A stretch of DNA of 49,268 nt from Paenilisteria portnoyi (GTDB lineage: Bacteria; Bacillota; Bacilli; Lactobacillales; Listeriaceae): contig NZ_JAASTT010000025.1 of the NCBI RefSeq assembly GCF_014322795.1, forward strand, positions 1 through 49,268, given 5' to 3'. The notes beneath the pieces were generated by a model. That model had not been told where the DNA came from and did not search any database. It was given only the letters and a program-made list of their open reading frames with translations. Positions 7,703-16,541 of this stretch are shown here, piece by piece. Position 1 is the stretch's first letter; the number at the start of each line of letters is the position of its first letter. The position numbers and the translations under genes are program-made.

Positions 7703-7924
7703 CTCCTTTGTTATTGTTCAAAGACAGCATACACTAGATTTCCCGTGAGCTCAACGATTTATGATTGGACGTGTGAAATCTGTATAATCACTATCAACAA
7801 TTTAGCCCCCTCAATTAGTCACAATGAACAAAAGGCGAACAAGGTTTTTATCGCTTTTAAACGATGCAATCAGAACATGAAACGCTTACACTTTAAAGAG
7901 TAGAGAGCAAGAAGGATAAATCAG
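7703..7924. other. Divergent intergenic region ahead of the allantoate operon
   Basis: 222 bp that should hold the promoters of both the hydrolase and the allantoate operon. TATAAT at 7783-7788 (plus) is the best -10, but its TTGGAC (7765-7770) is only 12 nt away. I see no clear TnrA, PucR or AllR box and no good operator palindrome. The ribosome site of allC is GAAGG at 7911-7915. Confidence 0.4.
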
Positions 7925-9175
7925 ATGAAGGGTGGACTTTTAACGATGGACAAAATTTTTCAAGATGTAGCGGACAATGTGGCTTGGCTTTCAGGGATTG
8001 GTGCGGATCCAACTGGGGGAACGACGCGGTTGCTTTACTCGGATTATTGGGTGGAGGCGCAGCAGGGCGTGAAGAAAAAAATGGACGATGCGGGTTTTAC
8101 GACGTATTTTGATGATATCGGCAATCTTTTTGGTCGCGTGGAAGGGTCTACATACAAGGATGAGACGATTATGTCGGGTTCTCATATTGATACGGTGGTC
8201 AACGGCGGGAAATTGGACGGACAGTTCGGTGTCTTAGCTGCGTACCTGGCGATTAAATATTTGAAGGAAAAACATGGCCAACCGCTGCGGAATTTGGAAG
8301 TTATTTCGATGGCGGAAGAAGAAGGAAGCCGCTTTCCGTATGTTTTCTGGGGAAGCAAGAACTTCTTTGGACTTGCGAATAAGGATGAAATGGCGGATGT
8401 TGCCGATTTTGAAGGTGTGAAATTCGTGGATGCAATGCGTGGCGCTGGTTTTGATTTCCGCGATGAAACGAAGCCGCTGCGTGACGATATTAAGGCGTTC
8501 GTTGAGATTCATATCGAGCAAGGTAAAGTGTTGGAAAACGAAGGCAAAGCGGTTGCGGTGGTGAACAGTATCGCTGGCCAACGACGCTACACAATTGTGC
8601 TAAATGGCGAATCAAATCATGCAGGGACAACGCCGATGAGCTATCGGAAAGACACGGTTTATGCGTTTAGTAAAATCGTGACGCAATCGATTGATAAAGC
8701 GAAAAAAATTGGCGATCCACTCGTGCTTACTTTCGGAAAAGTAGAGCCGAAGCCAAATACGGTGAATGTGGTTCCTGGTGAGACGCTATTCACGATGGAT
8801 TGTCGCCATACGGATGAGGCAGAATTGCACAGCTTCACGGCAGAAATTGAGCAAGATATGAAAACAATTTGTGCGGAAATGGGCATCGATATCTCGATTG
8901 ATTTATGGATGGACGAAGCGCCAGTGCCGATGGATCCACATATCGTGTCCGTATTAGAAGGCGTTTGTAAAAAAGAAGGACTGAATTACCGCGTGATGCA
9001 TAGTGGTGCGGGTCATGATTCTCAAATTTTTGCACCACGTGTACCAACAGCGATGTTCTTCGTGCCAAGTATCGGCGGTATTAGCCACAACCCGGCAGAG
9101 GATACAAAAACGGAAGACTTGGTTGAAGGTGTGAAAGCATTGACTGAGGCATTATACGAATTAGCATATAAATAA
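7925..9175 (+). CDS. allC: Allantoate amidohydrolase
   Basis: An M20-family amidohydrolase of 416 residues that converts allantoate to ureidoglycine with release of ammonia and CO2. Metal-ligand motifs are visible in order: SGSHIDTVVNGGKLDGQFG, MAEEEGSRFP, VEIHIEQG and the C-terminal HSGAGHDSQ with SIGGISHNPAE. NHAGTTPM is the dimerisation-domain signature of the AllC/carbamoylase group. Two starts are possible: ATG 7925 (GAAGG 9 nt upstream) and ATG 7946. First gene of the operon; the linked allE and allD genes make allantoate a much better substrate call than N-carbamoyl amino acids. Confidence 0.92.
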   Translation: MKGGLLTMDKIFQDVADNVAWLSGIGADPTGGTTRLLYSDYWVEAQQGVKKKMDDAGFTTYFDDIGNLFGRVEGSTYKDETIMSGSHIDTVVNGGKLDGQFGVLAAYLAIKYLKEKHGQPLRNLEVISMAEEEGSRFPYVFWGSKNFFGLANKDEMADVADFEGVKFVDAMRGAGFDFRDETKPLRDDIKAFVEIHIEQGKVLENEGKAVAVVNSIAGQRRYTIVLNGESNHAGTTPMSYRKDTVYAFSKIVTQSIDKAKKIGDPLVLTFGKVEPKPNTVNVVPGETLFTMDCRHTDEAELHSFTAEIEQDMKTICAEMGIDISIDLWMDEAPVPMDPHIVSVLEGVCKKEGLNYRVMHSGAGHDSQIFAPRVPTAMFFVPSIGGISHNPAEDTKTEDLVEGVKALTEALYELAYK

Positions 9176-9193
9176 ACAAGGAGTGAATCAAAA

Positions 9194-10432
9194 ATGGAAA
9201 ATGAAACGGCAACGATGAAAAAGGGGCTCCAGTATTGGCAGCAAATTATTATTATTTTATGTTTAGGTTGGGTAGTTATCTGGATTTACCGCAGTGTCTT
9301 GACACCGATTTTTCCAGAAATTCAGCAAACGATTGGCCAGCATTCTGATGCGCAAATGGGCTTAATCGCTAGTTTTTACTTTTTTGCTTACACGGGGATG
9401 CAGATTCCAGCGGGGATTTTAGTCGATAAATTTGGGAAGAAAGTTGTTCTGATTCCTGGTTTCTCGCTATTCGCCATCGCAGCACTTGTGATTGGTACTG
9501 CGCAAAGCTTAGAAATGATTTATCTTGGTAGTTTACTTGCCGGACTTGGTTGTGGATCTTACTACGGCGCGGCTTACTCGTTGTCATCGGAGAATATTCC
9601 GCCAGAAAAACGTGGTCTGTCAACGGCTATCATCAATAGTGGTTCTGCGCTCGGTATGGGTATTGGCTTGATTGCTTCGAGTTTACTTGTAAAATCTGTC
9701 GGTATGAACTGGCAAATCATGCTTTTCATTATCGCTGGTTTGATTGTTGTGATGATCTTTGTTTTTGCGAGTGTCATTAAAAGTTCGCCAAAAGTAGATC
9801 GTACGGCAATGGTTAAAGAGAAAGCTGCGCCAAAAGAGAAAGCGCCGATCAAAAACTTGTTTACAGGTCGGATGATTGCGTCGTACATCCTTTATTTTGC
9901 AACGTGTTACGGGTACTACATGGTCGTGACATGGTTGCCATCATTTTTACAACAAGAACGTGGATTTGAGGGCGTGGCAATTGGATTTTCAGCTGCACTT
10001 GTCGCTTTTTCCGCGATTCCAGGGGCATTATTTTTCAGTAGAATGTCAGATAAATTCAGCACAAAAAAAGTTCGCTTCATCGTTAGTCTGACGGTTGCTG
10101 CGGCTTTAATGTTAATGCTTACAGTGTTGGCACCAACATCAGGCATCTTGCTAGTCGGCTTGATCTTATACGGCTTGCTAGGAAAGCTTGCAGTAGAGCC
10201 AATTCTAATCTCTTACGTGGCAGATAGCGCACCGAAAAAAGGCTACGGAACATCGTTTGGTGTGTTCAACTTCTTCGGAATGAGTTCATCCGTTATCGCA
10301 CCATTTTTGACAGGCGTTATCTCCGACTCGACGGGATCAAAAGTAATGGGCTTCTATATTTCGGCGATTATCCTAGTTATCGGGGCAATTGTATTTTTGA
10401 TTGCGAATATTAAGAGCAAGAAAATAGCATGA
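9194..10432 (+). CDS. MFS transporter, probable allantoate/ureide uptake
   Basis: A 412-residue, 12-helix major facilitator protein. GILVDKFGKKVVLIPG is the loop 2-3 motif, and there is a central charged loop (KEKAAPKEKAPIK, near residue 210). It sits 18 nt after allC and ahead of allE in the same strand-continuous operon, so uptake of the pathway substrate is inferred. General character is that of organic-anion porters, the group that includes yeast Dal5 allantoate permease, but this is not a specific match. It would replace the NCS1-type allantoin permease found in other all clusters; this fits an operon that lacks allantoinase and begins at allantoate. Confidence 0.75.
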   Translation: MENETATMKKGLQYWQQIIIILCLGWVVIWIYRSVLTPIFPEIQQTIGQHSDAQMGLIASFYFFAYTGMQIPAGILVDKFGKKVVLIPGFSLFAIAALVIGTAQSLEMIYLGSLLAGLGCGSYYGAAYSLSSENIPPEKRGLSTAIINSGSALGMGIGLIASSLLVKSVGMNWQIMLFIIAGLIVVMIFVFASVIKSSPKVDRTAMVKEKAAPKEKAPIKNLFTGRMIASYILYFATCYGYYMVVTWLPSFLQQERGFEGVAIGFSAALVAFSAIPGALFFSRMSDKFSTKKVRFIVSLTVAAALMLMLTVLAPTSGILLVGLILYGLLGKLAVEPILISYVADSAPKKGYGTSFGVFNFFGMSSSVIAPFLTGVISDSTGSKVMGFYISAIILVIGAIVFLIANIKSKKIA

Positions 10433-10441
10433 TTTGAATAG

Positions 10442-10469
10442 GGAATCAGTGTTTTCGAGCGCTGATTCC
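10442..10469 (+). other. Intra-operon stem-loop before allE
   Basis: GGAATCAG (10442-10449) pairs with CTGATTCC (10462-10469). No T-run follows, so it is not a normal terminator. It occupies the only sizeable gap inside the operon (69 nt) and may act in mRNA processing or stability, or as a weak attenuator. Confidence 0.45.
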
Positions 10470-10501
10470 AATTATAATTTGGAAAAGAGAGGTTTTTTAA
10501 G

Positions 10502-11290
10502 ATGGGTTACAGAAATAAGAATACGGGTTATGTGAGTGATATTCTCGCTTCGAGATCGGTGATAAAGCGTGGCAACTACGCGATTATTCCGCCGAATGGT
10601 TTGGTGAATAATTCGATTCCGGGCTTTGAGAACTGTGAATTGTCGATTTTAGCAACGCCGAAATTGGGTGCTTCTTTCGTTGATTATATTATCACGTTGC
10701 TGGATGGCGGCCAAAATAAGGCTGGTTTCGGCGCACCTGGCGTGGAGACTTTCTTCTATTGTTTAGAGGGGAAAATCACGGTTTGGGCAGACGACGCGAA
10801 ACATACACTTGAGGCTGGTGGCTATATTTATTGCCCAGCAGGTGTGATTTTGAAATTTGAAAATGATAATGGTGGCGCAACTAGTGAGGCGTTCCTTTAT
10901 AAGAAGAAATATGAAGCGGTCGAAGGTTACGAAACGCATATCATCGTTGACAACGTAGCGAACCTTGAAAAAATTGCGTATGAAGGCATGGAAGATGTCA
11001 TTTTGCAAAACTTATTGCCAGCGGATCTTGGTTTTGATATGAATTTCCACATTTTGAGCTTTGAACCTGGTGCTTGTCATGGCTATATTGAAACGCATTA
11101 TCAAGAGCATGGCGCGTATATGTTGTCTGGCGAAGGTGTATATAATTTGGACAACGAATGGGTGCCAGTTAAAAAAGGTGATTATTTATTCATGGGTGCG
11201 TATGTGCCACAAGCGACGTATGCGGTAGGACGCGGCGAAGCATTCAGTTATTTGTATTCGAAAGACTGTAATCGCGATCCACAATTATGA
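10502..11290 (+). CDS. allE: (S)-ureidoglycine aminohydrolase
   Basis: A 262-residue bicupin enzyme that deaminates (S)-ureidoglycine to (S)-ureidoglycolate with a bound divalent metal. The N-terminus MGYRNKNTGY, the central PGFENCELSILATPKLGASF and the C-terminal ETHYQEHGAYMLSGEGVY with KDCNRDP match E. coli AllE (YlbA) almost motif by motif. The second cupin carries the metal ligands (ETHYQEH and downstream positions). Length equals the family norm. It sits between the transporter and the allD pair and performs the second step of allantoate breakdown. Confidence 0.95.
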   Translation: MGYRNKNTGYVSDILASRSVIKRGNYAIIPPNGLVNNSIPGFENCELSILATPKLGASFVDYIITLLDGGQNKAGFGAPGVETFFYCLEGKITVWADDAKHTLEAGGYIYCPAGVILKFENDNGGATSEAFLYKKKYEAVEGYETHIIVDNVANLEKIAYEGMEDVILQNLLPADLGFDMNFHILSFEPGACHGYIETHYQEHGAYMLSGEGVYNLDNEWVPVKKGDYLFMGAYVPQATYAVGRGEAFSYLYSKDCNRDPQL

Positions 11291-11307
11291 GAAGGTAGGG
11301 AATTGGT

Positions 11308-12381
11308 GTGAAAGAGCCACAAATGATTCGAGTAAGGAAACATGATTTACATGATTTAATTCAAAAAAAATTAGAAGCAGCCGGGCTTTCGGAGGAGCAT
11401 GCGGATGGTGTGGCGGAATCGCTTGCATTTGCTGACGCGCGTGGTATTCACTCACATGGTGCGGTTCGCGTGGATTATTATGCGGAACGAATTGCTAAAG
11501 GTGGCACGACACTTGCACCGAATTTCAGGTTTAACAAAACGGGACCGAGTTCGGGAGTTTTTGAGGCGGATAATGGTGTCGGACATGTGGCGGCACGCAA
11601 GGCGATGGATGAAGCGATTAGTTTGGCGCAGGAAACGGGTGTCGGGATTGTCGGCGTGCATGAAATGGGACACAGTGGTGCGCTCGCTTACTTTGTGAAA
11701 CAGGCGGCGGATAAGGATATGGTTGCGATTTCTGTTTGTCAGTCGGACCCGATGGTGGTGCCGTTTGGTGGCGCTGAGCCTTATTTTGGAACAAATCCGA
11801 TTGCGTTTGCAGCACCTCGTATGGACGGGGAGCCAGTTATTTTTGACATGGCGACGACAGTTCAAGCATGGGGTAAAATTTTAGATGCGCGTTCTAAGGG
11901 TGCAGATATTCCGCCAACGTGGGCTGTGGATGCGAATGGTGAACCAACGACGGACCCACATCAAGTGAATGCATTGCTTCCAGTTGCAGGACCAAAAGGA
12001 TATGGCTTGATGATGATGGTCGATATTTTATCGGGAATTTTGCTAGGATTGCCATTCGGAAAACGGGTGTCTTCGATGTATACGGACTTGACGAAAGGGC
12101 GTAACTTGGGGCAATTGCATATCGTGATTAACCCGGCTTTCTTCACGTCTTTGAAGGAGTTTAAGCAAAATATTGCACAAATGGTCGATGAATTGCACGC
12201 AACGAAAGCGGCTCCTGGATTTAGTCAAGTGCTGTATCCAGGCGAGTTAGCGGAGATTGTAGAAACGGATTATGCGGATGCAGGAATTCCGATTGTGAAA
12301 GATGTGTATGATTATTTGATTAGCGATACGGTTCATTATGATCAGTACGATCACGCGGGGTTATTCGCGGAGCAAGACTAG
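11308..12381 (+). CDS. allD: Ureidoglycolate dehydrogenase, copy 1
   Basis: A 357-residue member of the malate/L-lactate (Ldh_2) dehydrogenase family, oxidising (S)-ureidoglycolate to oxalurate with NAD+. DARGIHSHGAVRVDYYAERI, MGHSGALAYF (catalytic His), CQSDPMVVPFGGAEPYFGTNP and GPKGYGLMMMVD are all intact. GTG 11308 is used, 7 nt after AGGTAGGG; an ATG five codons in is an alternative. It differs from the next gene mainly in the N-terminal extension, the strand near residues 70-100 and the C-terminus (AGLFAEQD). The copies may differ in cofactor or substrate use, which cannot be read here. Confidence 0.88.
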   Translation: MKEPQMIRVRKHDLHDLIQKKLEAAGLSEEHADGVAESLAFADARGIHSHGAVRVDYYAERIAKGGTTLAPNFRFNKTGPSSGVFEADNGVGHVAARKAMDEAISLAQETGVGIVGVHEMGHSGALAYFVKQAADKDMVAISVCQSDPMVVPFGGAEPYFGTNPIAFAAPRMDGEPVIFDMATTVQAWGKILDARSKGADIPPTWAVDANGEPTTDPHQVNALLPVAGPKGYGLMMMVDILSGILLGLPFGKRVSSMYTDLTKGRNLGQLHIVINPAFFTSLKEFKQNIAQMVDELHATKAAPGFSQVLYPGELAEIVETDYADAGIPIVKDVYDYLISDTVHYDQYDHAGLFAEQD

Positions 12382-12396
12382 AAGGAGGTAGACAGA

Positions 12397-13446
12397 ATGC
12401 GAGTTTCAAAGGAAGATTTGCACCAGCTGATTCAAACAAAAATAGAGCGGGCTGGTTTGACGGAAGAACATGCCGATATTGTTGCTGATGTGTTGGCGTT
12501 TGCGGATGCGCGCGGGATTCATTCGCATGGTGCGGTTCGTGTCGAGTATTATTCGGAGCGGATTGCTAAAGGTGGTATTACGAATCGACCGGATTTTCGG
12601 TTTGAGCAGACGGGACCGACGAGTGGGATTTTCCACGGGGATAATGGTTCTGGGCACGTGGCGGCGAAACGGGCGATGGAAGAGGCAATCCGGATTGCTG
12701 GCAAAAATGGTGTCGCGGTTGTGGGCGTGAAAAACATGTCGCATAGTGGCGCACTGGCTTATTTTGTGGAACAAGCGGCGAGTTGTGATTTTGTAGCGCT
12801 TTCTGTTTGTCAGTCGGACCCTATGGTGGTGCCATTTGGTGGTGCGGAAGATTATTTCGGGACGAATCCGATTGCGTTTGCAGCACCGACCGATGATGGG
12901 AGAATGTTGACGTTTGACATGGCGACGACGGTTCAAGCTTGGGGCAAGGTGCTTCATGCGAGATCGCGTGGGGAATCGATTCCACCGACTTGGGCGGTAG
13001 ACGCGGACGGGGTGCCAACGACGGATCCTGCGAAGGTCAACGCATTATTGCCAATCGCTGGGCCAAAAGGGTACGGCTTGATGATGATGGTGGACGTGTT
13101 GTCAGGAATTTTGTTGGGACTACCATTCGGGAAGCATGTGAGCTCGATGTACGCGGATCTTTCGAAAGGGCGCGATTTGGGGCAACTGCATATCGTGATT
13201 AATCCGGCGTTCTTTACGGATATTGAGGCGTTTAAGGCGAATATGTCGGAAGTTTTGGATGAGGTATCGGCTGTTGCTCCTGCGCCGGGCGTGGATCGGG
13301 TTTATTATCCTGGGGAGCGTGGACGGTTGCGTGAGAAGGCTTACGAGGAACAGGGCATCGAAATCGTGGATGATATTTATGAGTATTTGATTTCAGATGC
13401 GATTCATTTTGATAACTATGATGGAAAAAATAAATTTGCGGAATAA
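12397..13446 (+). CDS. allD: Ureidoglycolate dehydrogenase, copy 2
   Basis: A 349-residue protein, the same length as E. coli AllD and closer to it in the first 60 residues and at the C-terminus (EIVDDIYEYLISDAIH). The catalytic His is at residue 116 in MSHSGA. A near-perfect AAGGAGG ribosome site precedes ATG 12397, 15 nt after copy 1 stops. Direct tandem arrangement and matching motifs indicate gene duplication. Since both copies keep catalytic and NAD-site motifs, both are probably functional. This copy is the better candidate for the canonical enzyme. Confidence 0.92.
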   Translation: MRVSKEDLHQLIQTKIERAGLTEEHADIVADVLAFADARGIHSHGAVRVEYYSERIAKGGITNRPDFRFEQTGPTSGIFHGDNGSGHVAAKRAMEEAIRIAGKNGVAVVGVKNMSHSGALAYFVEQAASCDFVALSVCQSDPMVVPFGGAEDYFGTNPIAFAAPTDDGRMLTFDMATTVQAWGKVLHARSRGESIPPTWAVDADGVPTTDPAKVNALLPIAGPKGYGLMMMVDVLSGILLGLPFGKHVSSMYADLSKGRDLGQLHIVINPAFFTDIEAFKANMSEVLDEVSAVAPAPGVDRVYYPGERGRLREKAYEEQGIEIVDDIYEYLISDAIHFDNYDGKNKFAE

Positions 13447-13461
13447 GGAGAGGTGAGCACG

Positions 13462-15234
13462 ATGTTACACACGATTATTAAGGGAAATGCGTATCAGGAT
13501 TCGGTTGTTTTGATGCTACTTACGAATAAGGTTTCGACGATTGATGGGGTAAACCGAGTATCAATTATGATGGGAACGCCTGCGAATAAAGATATTTTCG
13601 GAACATCGGGTTTGCGCACGGAAGAATTGGAAGCAGCGTCGGCGAACGATATGGCGATTGTTGTGGACACAGAAGATGCTTCTAAAATTGATGAAATTTT
13701 GGCGGAAGTGGATGCATTTTTAGCAAGTCAAGCGACAAAGGAAAGTAGCAACACGACGGAAACGGCGCGGACGTGGGACAAGGCGATGAAATTAGATTCG
13801 GATGCGAACATGGCATTGATCTCGATTCCAGGTACATACGCGGCGGCGGAAGCGGATCGGGCATTGGATGAAGGTTTGCACGCGTTTATTTTTAGCGATA
13901 ATATGCCGATTGAAGAAGAGCTACGATTGAAGCAGAAAGCGCATGACAAGGGACTTCTTGTGATGGGACCAGATTGCGGGACAGGAATTGTGAATGGCGT
14001 TCCGATGGCGTTTACAAACGTCGTGAAGCCTGGAAACATCGGTATTGTCGGCGCATCTGGAACGGGAATTCAAGAAGTTTCAACGATTATTGACCGTCTT
14101 GGTGGCGGCGTAACGAATGCGATTGGAACGGGTGGTCGTGACTTATCTGAAACAGTTGGCGGAATCACGATGTTGGATGCGATCGCAGCACTTGAAAAGC
14201 AAGCAGACACAGACGTGATTGTCGTGATTTCGAAGCCACCTGCAAAAGCGATTCGCGATAAAGTTTTGGCATTATTACGCACGATTACGAAACCAGCCGT
14301 GACAATTTTTCTAGGTGAAAAACCGACATATCATGAGGCAAATTTATATCATGCTTACACGCTCGAAGAAACGGCGCGCATTGCGATCGCACTTGCAAAA
14401 GGAGAAGCGGTGACGGCTGTAGAAAGCAAAATCGTGAAACCTGAAATCGGCCTAACTCCGGAACAAAAACACATCAAAGGTTACTATTCTGGTGGAACGT
14501 TAGCATCGGAAGCGGCAATGCTGATTGCGGACGCCTTACAGTTAAAAGAAGGCCTTATTAAGCAAGACGGTTATATTTTGAAAACAGAAGGACATGAGGT
14601 TATCGATCTTGGGGATGACATTTACACGCAAGGAAAACCACATCCAATGATCGACCCTGAAAAACGGATTGCGTTCATTGAAGATGCGGCGAATGATCCG
14701 GAAACAGCGGTTATTTTGCTTGACGTAGTACTTGGTTATGGCTCTCACGAAGACATGGCGGGGCAACTCGCGCCAGCAATCAAAGACGTGATCGCCAAAG
14801 CAAAAGCGGCCGGACGCGAATTGGCTGTTATTGGAACGGTTTGTGGGACACTTCAAGATCCGCAAGACTACAATGAACAGCGCCAAACGTTGGAAGCTGC
14901 TGGTGTTATCGTGAAAGACAGCAATAATGAAGCGGTTAGAACGGGACTCGCGCTCGTTGGTCGTACGGTGGAAGAGGCTGATAAAGCGATTCAAGAAGTC
15001 GCAGCAGGAGTCGAAGCGCCAATTTTAGAAGCATCTGACGCAATGTTAGATTTATTGGCAAAACAACCACGTGTTATTAACGTTGGACTAAAAAGTTTTG
15101 CTGAAGCGATTACCGAAACTGGTGGACGCGTGGTGCAATTTGACTGGCGCCCAGTGGCTGGGGGGAATCCTGAGCTACAAAAAGTACTACAATTCCTAAA
15201 TAGTTACCGTGCTGAAACGGCGGACGTGAAATAA
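13462..15234 (+). CDS. allF: AllF/FdrA, oxamate carbamoyltransferase component
   Basis: A 590-residue FdrA-family protein with a succinyl-CoA-synthetase-like fold: N-terminal FdrA region, a nucleotide/CoA-type loop GIVGASGTGIQEVS, GPDCGTG, and a phospho-His-style C-terminal ligase domain. In E. coli, FdrA, YlbE and YlbF (renamed AllF, AllG, AllH) have been reported to form oxamate carbamoyltransferase, which converts oxalurate and phosphate to oxamate and carbamoyl phosphate. ATG 13462 is chosen, 8 nt behind AAGGAGAGG; a GTG at 13453 sits on that site. It lies 15 nt after allD copy 2 and 21 nt before allG. Confidence 0.88.
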   Translation: MLHTIIKGNAYQDSVVLMLLTNKVSTIDGVNRVSIMMGTPANKDIFGTSGLRTEELEAASANDMAIVVDTEDASKIDEILAEVDAFLASQATKESSNTTETARTWDKAMKLDSDANMALISIPGTYAAAEADRALDEGLHAFIFSDNMPIEEELRLKQKAHDKGLLVMGPDCGTGIVNGVPMAFTNVVKPGNIGIVGASGTGIQEVSTIIDRLGGGVTNAIGTGGRDLSETVGGITMLDAIAALEKQADTDVIVVISKPPAKAIRDKVLALLRTITKPAVTIFLGEKPTYHEANLYHAYTLEETARIAIALAKGEAVTAVESKIVKPEIGLTPEQKHIKGYYSGGTLASEAAMLIADALQLKEGLIKQDGYILKTEGHEVIDLGDDIYTQGKPHPMIDPEKRIAFIEDAANDPETAVILLDVVLGYGSHEDMAGQLAPAIKDVIAKAKAAGRELAVIGTVCGTLQDPQDYNEQRQTLEAAGVIVKDSNNEAVRTGLALVGRTVEEADKAIQEVAAGVEAPILEASDAMLDLLAKQPRVINVGLKSFAEAITETGGRVVQFDWRPVAGGNPELQKVLQFLNSYRAETADVK

Positions 15235-15255
15235 ATTTTTGAAGGAGGAAAAACA

Positions 15256-16524
15256 ATGACAAATTACCAGACAATCGATGAGGCAAACCGAGCAGTGGCG
15301 GACAAAATCGTCGCTTCGGCACCATTTTTACTGGACGTCGTGCCTGCTAAATCTGTGATCGCCGAGTTAAACGAAGGGCGTGTGTTACTTCACGCGGGCC
15401 CACCAATCAAATGGGAAAACATGACGAGCCCGATGCAAGGTTCGTGTGTTGGTGCCGCATTATTTGAAGAATGGGTGGACAATGAAGACGACGCGCGAGC
15501 AATGCTTGATCGTGGAGATGTGACGTTTATTCCGTGCCATCACGTGGACGCAGTTGGACCAATGGGCGGTATTACATCGGCGAATATGCCTGTTGTTGTT
15601 GTAGAAAATCGCACAGACGGCAATCGCGCTTACTGTACGATGAATGAAGGCATTGGAGCTGTGCTACGTTTTGGCGCCTATTCCGAAGAAGTTGTGAATC
15701 GTTTGCGTTGGATGCGTGACGTACTTGGCCCAGTGCTTAGCAAAGCGCTACAAACGCTCGACGAAGGTATGAATTTAAACGTTATTGTCGCAAAAGCAAT
15801 CGCGATGGGAGACGAGTTCCACCAACGTAATATCGCGGCTTCCCTCGTATTTTTGAAAGAAGTGAGCCCGATTATTGTGAGTCTAGATATCGACGAAAAA
15901 GAACGTCAAGAAGTCATCAAGTTCCTAGCAGACACTGACCAATTTTTCCTAAATATCATGATGGCTTCCGCAAAAGCTGTGATGGACGGCGCGCGGATGA
16001 TTGAAGAAGGTACAATTGTAACGGCGATGTGTCGTAACGGAGAAAACTTTGGAATTCGCATCAGCGGCATGGGAGACGAGTGGTTTACAGCTCCCGTCAA
16101 CACACCACAAGGCCTTTATTTCACAGGCTATTCCGGCGAAGATGCAAACCCAGATATCGGGGACAGCGCAATTACAGAAACATTTGGCGTTGGCGGCATG
16201 GCAATGATCGCAGCACCAGCCGTGACTCGTTTTGTCGGTACAGGCGGATTTGGCGACGCGCTGAAAATAAGTAATGAAATGCTTGAAATCGTAATCGACC
16301 AAAATCCGAATTTCACCGTTCCAACTTGGGATTTCCAAGGAATTTGTCTCGGCATTGACGCGCGTAAAGTGGTCGAAACCGGCATTACACCAGTCATCAA
16401 CACCGGAATCGCCCATAAAAAAGCAGGAATCGGCCAAATCGGCGCTGGAACCGTAAATCCACCAGTTGCCTGTTTTGAAAAAGCAATCACAGCCTACGCA
16501 GAAAAATTAGGCTTAACCGTATAA
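15256..16524 (+). CDS. allG: AllG/YlbE (DUF1116), oxamate carbamoyltransferase component
   Basis: A 422-residue DUF1116 protein, the length usual for E. coli YlbE. Recognisable stretches include LHAGPPIKWENMTSPMQG near residue 50, HVDAVGPMGGITSANMPV near 96 and a C-terminal GIAHKKAGIGQIGAGTV. It has no membrane segments or signal peptide. It acts with AllF and AllH in splitting oxalurate to oxamate and carbamoyl phosphate; this function comes from the E. coli work, not from catalytic residues seen here. GGAGG lies 8 nt before its ATG. It is flanked at 17-21 nt by allF and the allH-allK fusion. Confidence 0.88.
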   Translation: MTNYQTIDEANRAVADKIVASAPFLLDVVPAKSVIAELNEGRVLLHAGPPIKWENMTSPMQGSCVGAALFEEWVDNEDDARAMLDRGDVTFIPCHHVDAVGPMGGITSANMPVVVVENRTDGNRAYCTMNEGIGAVLRFGAYSEEVVNRLRWMRDVLGPVLSKALQTLDEGMNLNVIVAKAIAMGDEFHQRNIAASLVFLKEVSPIIVSLDIDEKERQEVIKFLADTDQFFLNIMMASAKAVMDGARMIEEGTIVTAMCRNGENFGIRISGMGDEWFTAPVNTPQGLYFTGYSGEDANPDIGDSAITETFGVGGMAMIAAPAVTRFVGTGGFGDALKISNEMLEIVIDQNPNFTVPTWDFQGICLGIDARKVVETGITPVINTGIAHKKAGIGQIGAGTVNPPVACFEKAITAYAEKLGLTV

Positions 16525-16541
16525 ATAGGAGGTGAAAAAGG

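Noticed and set aside
7765-7800. TnrA/GlnR or PucR box in the allantoate promoter region
   Set aside because: Neither TGTNA-N7-TNACA nor TTGGTTAA patterns are present at acceptable match.
7880-7895. Possible catabolite-responsive element (TGAAACGCTTACA) ahead of allC
   Set aside because: It is one base short of the cre consensus and cannot be aligned without a gap.
11399-13202. Additional genes in other frames across the allD pair
   Set aside because: The frames are Arg- and His-rich reading shadows without ribosome sites, lying fully inside well-identified genes.
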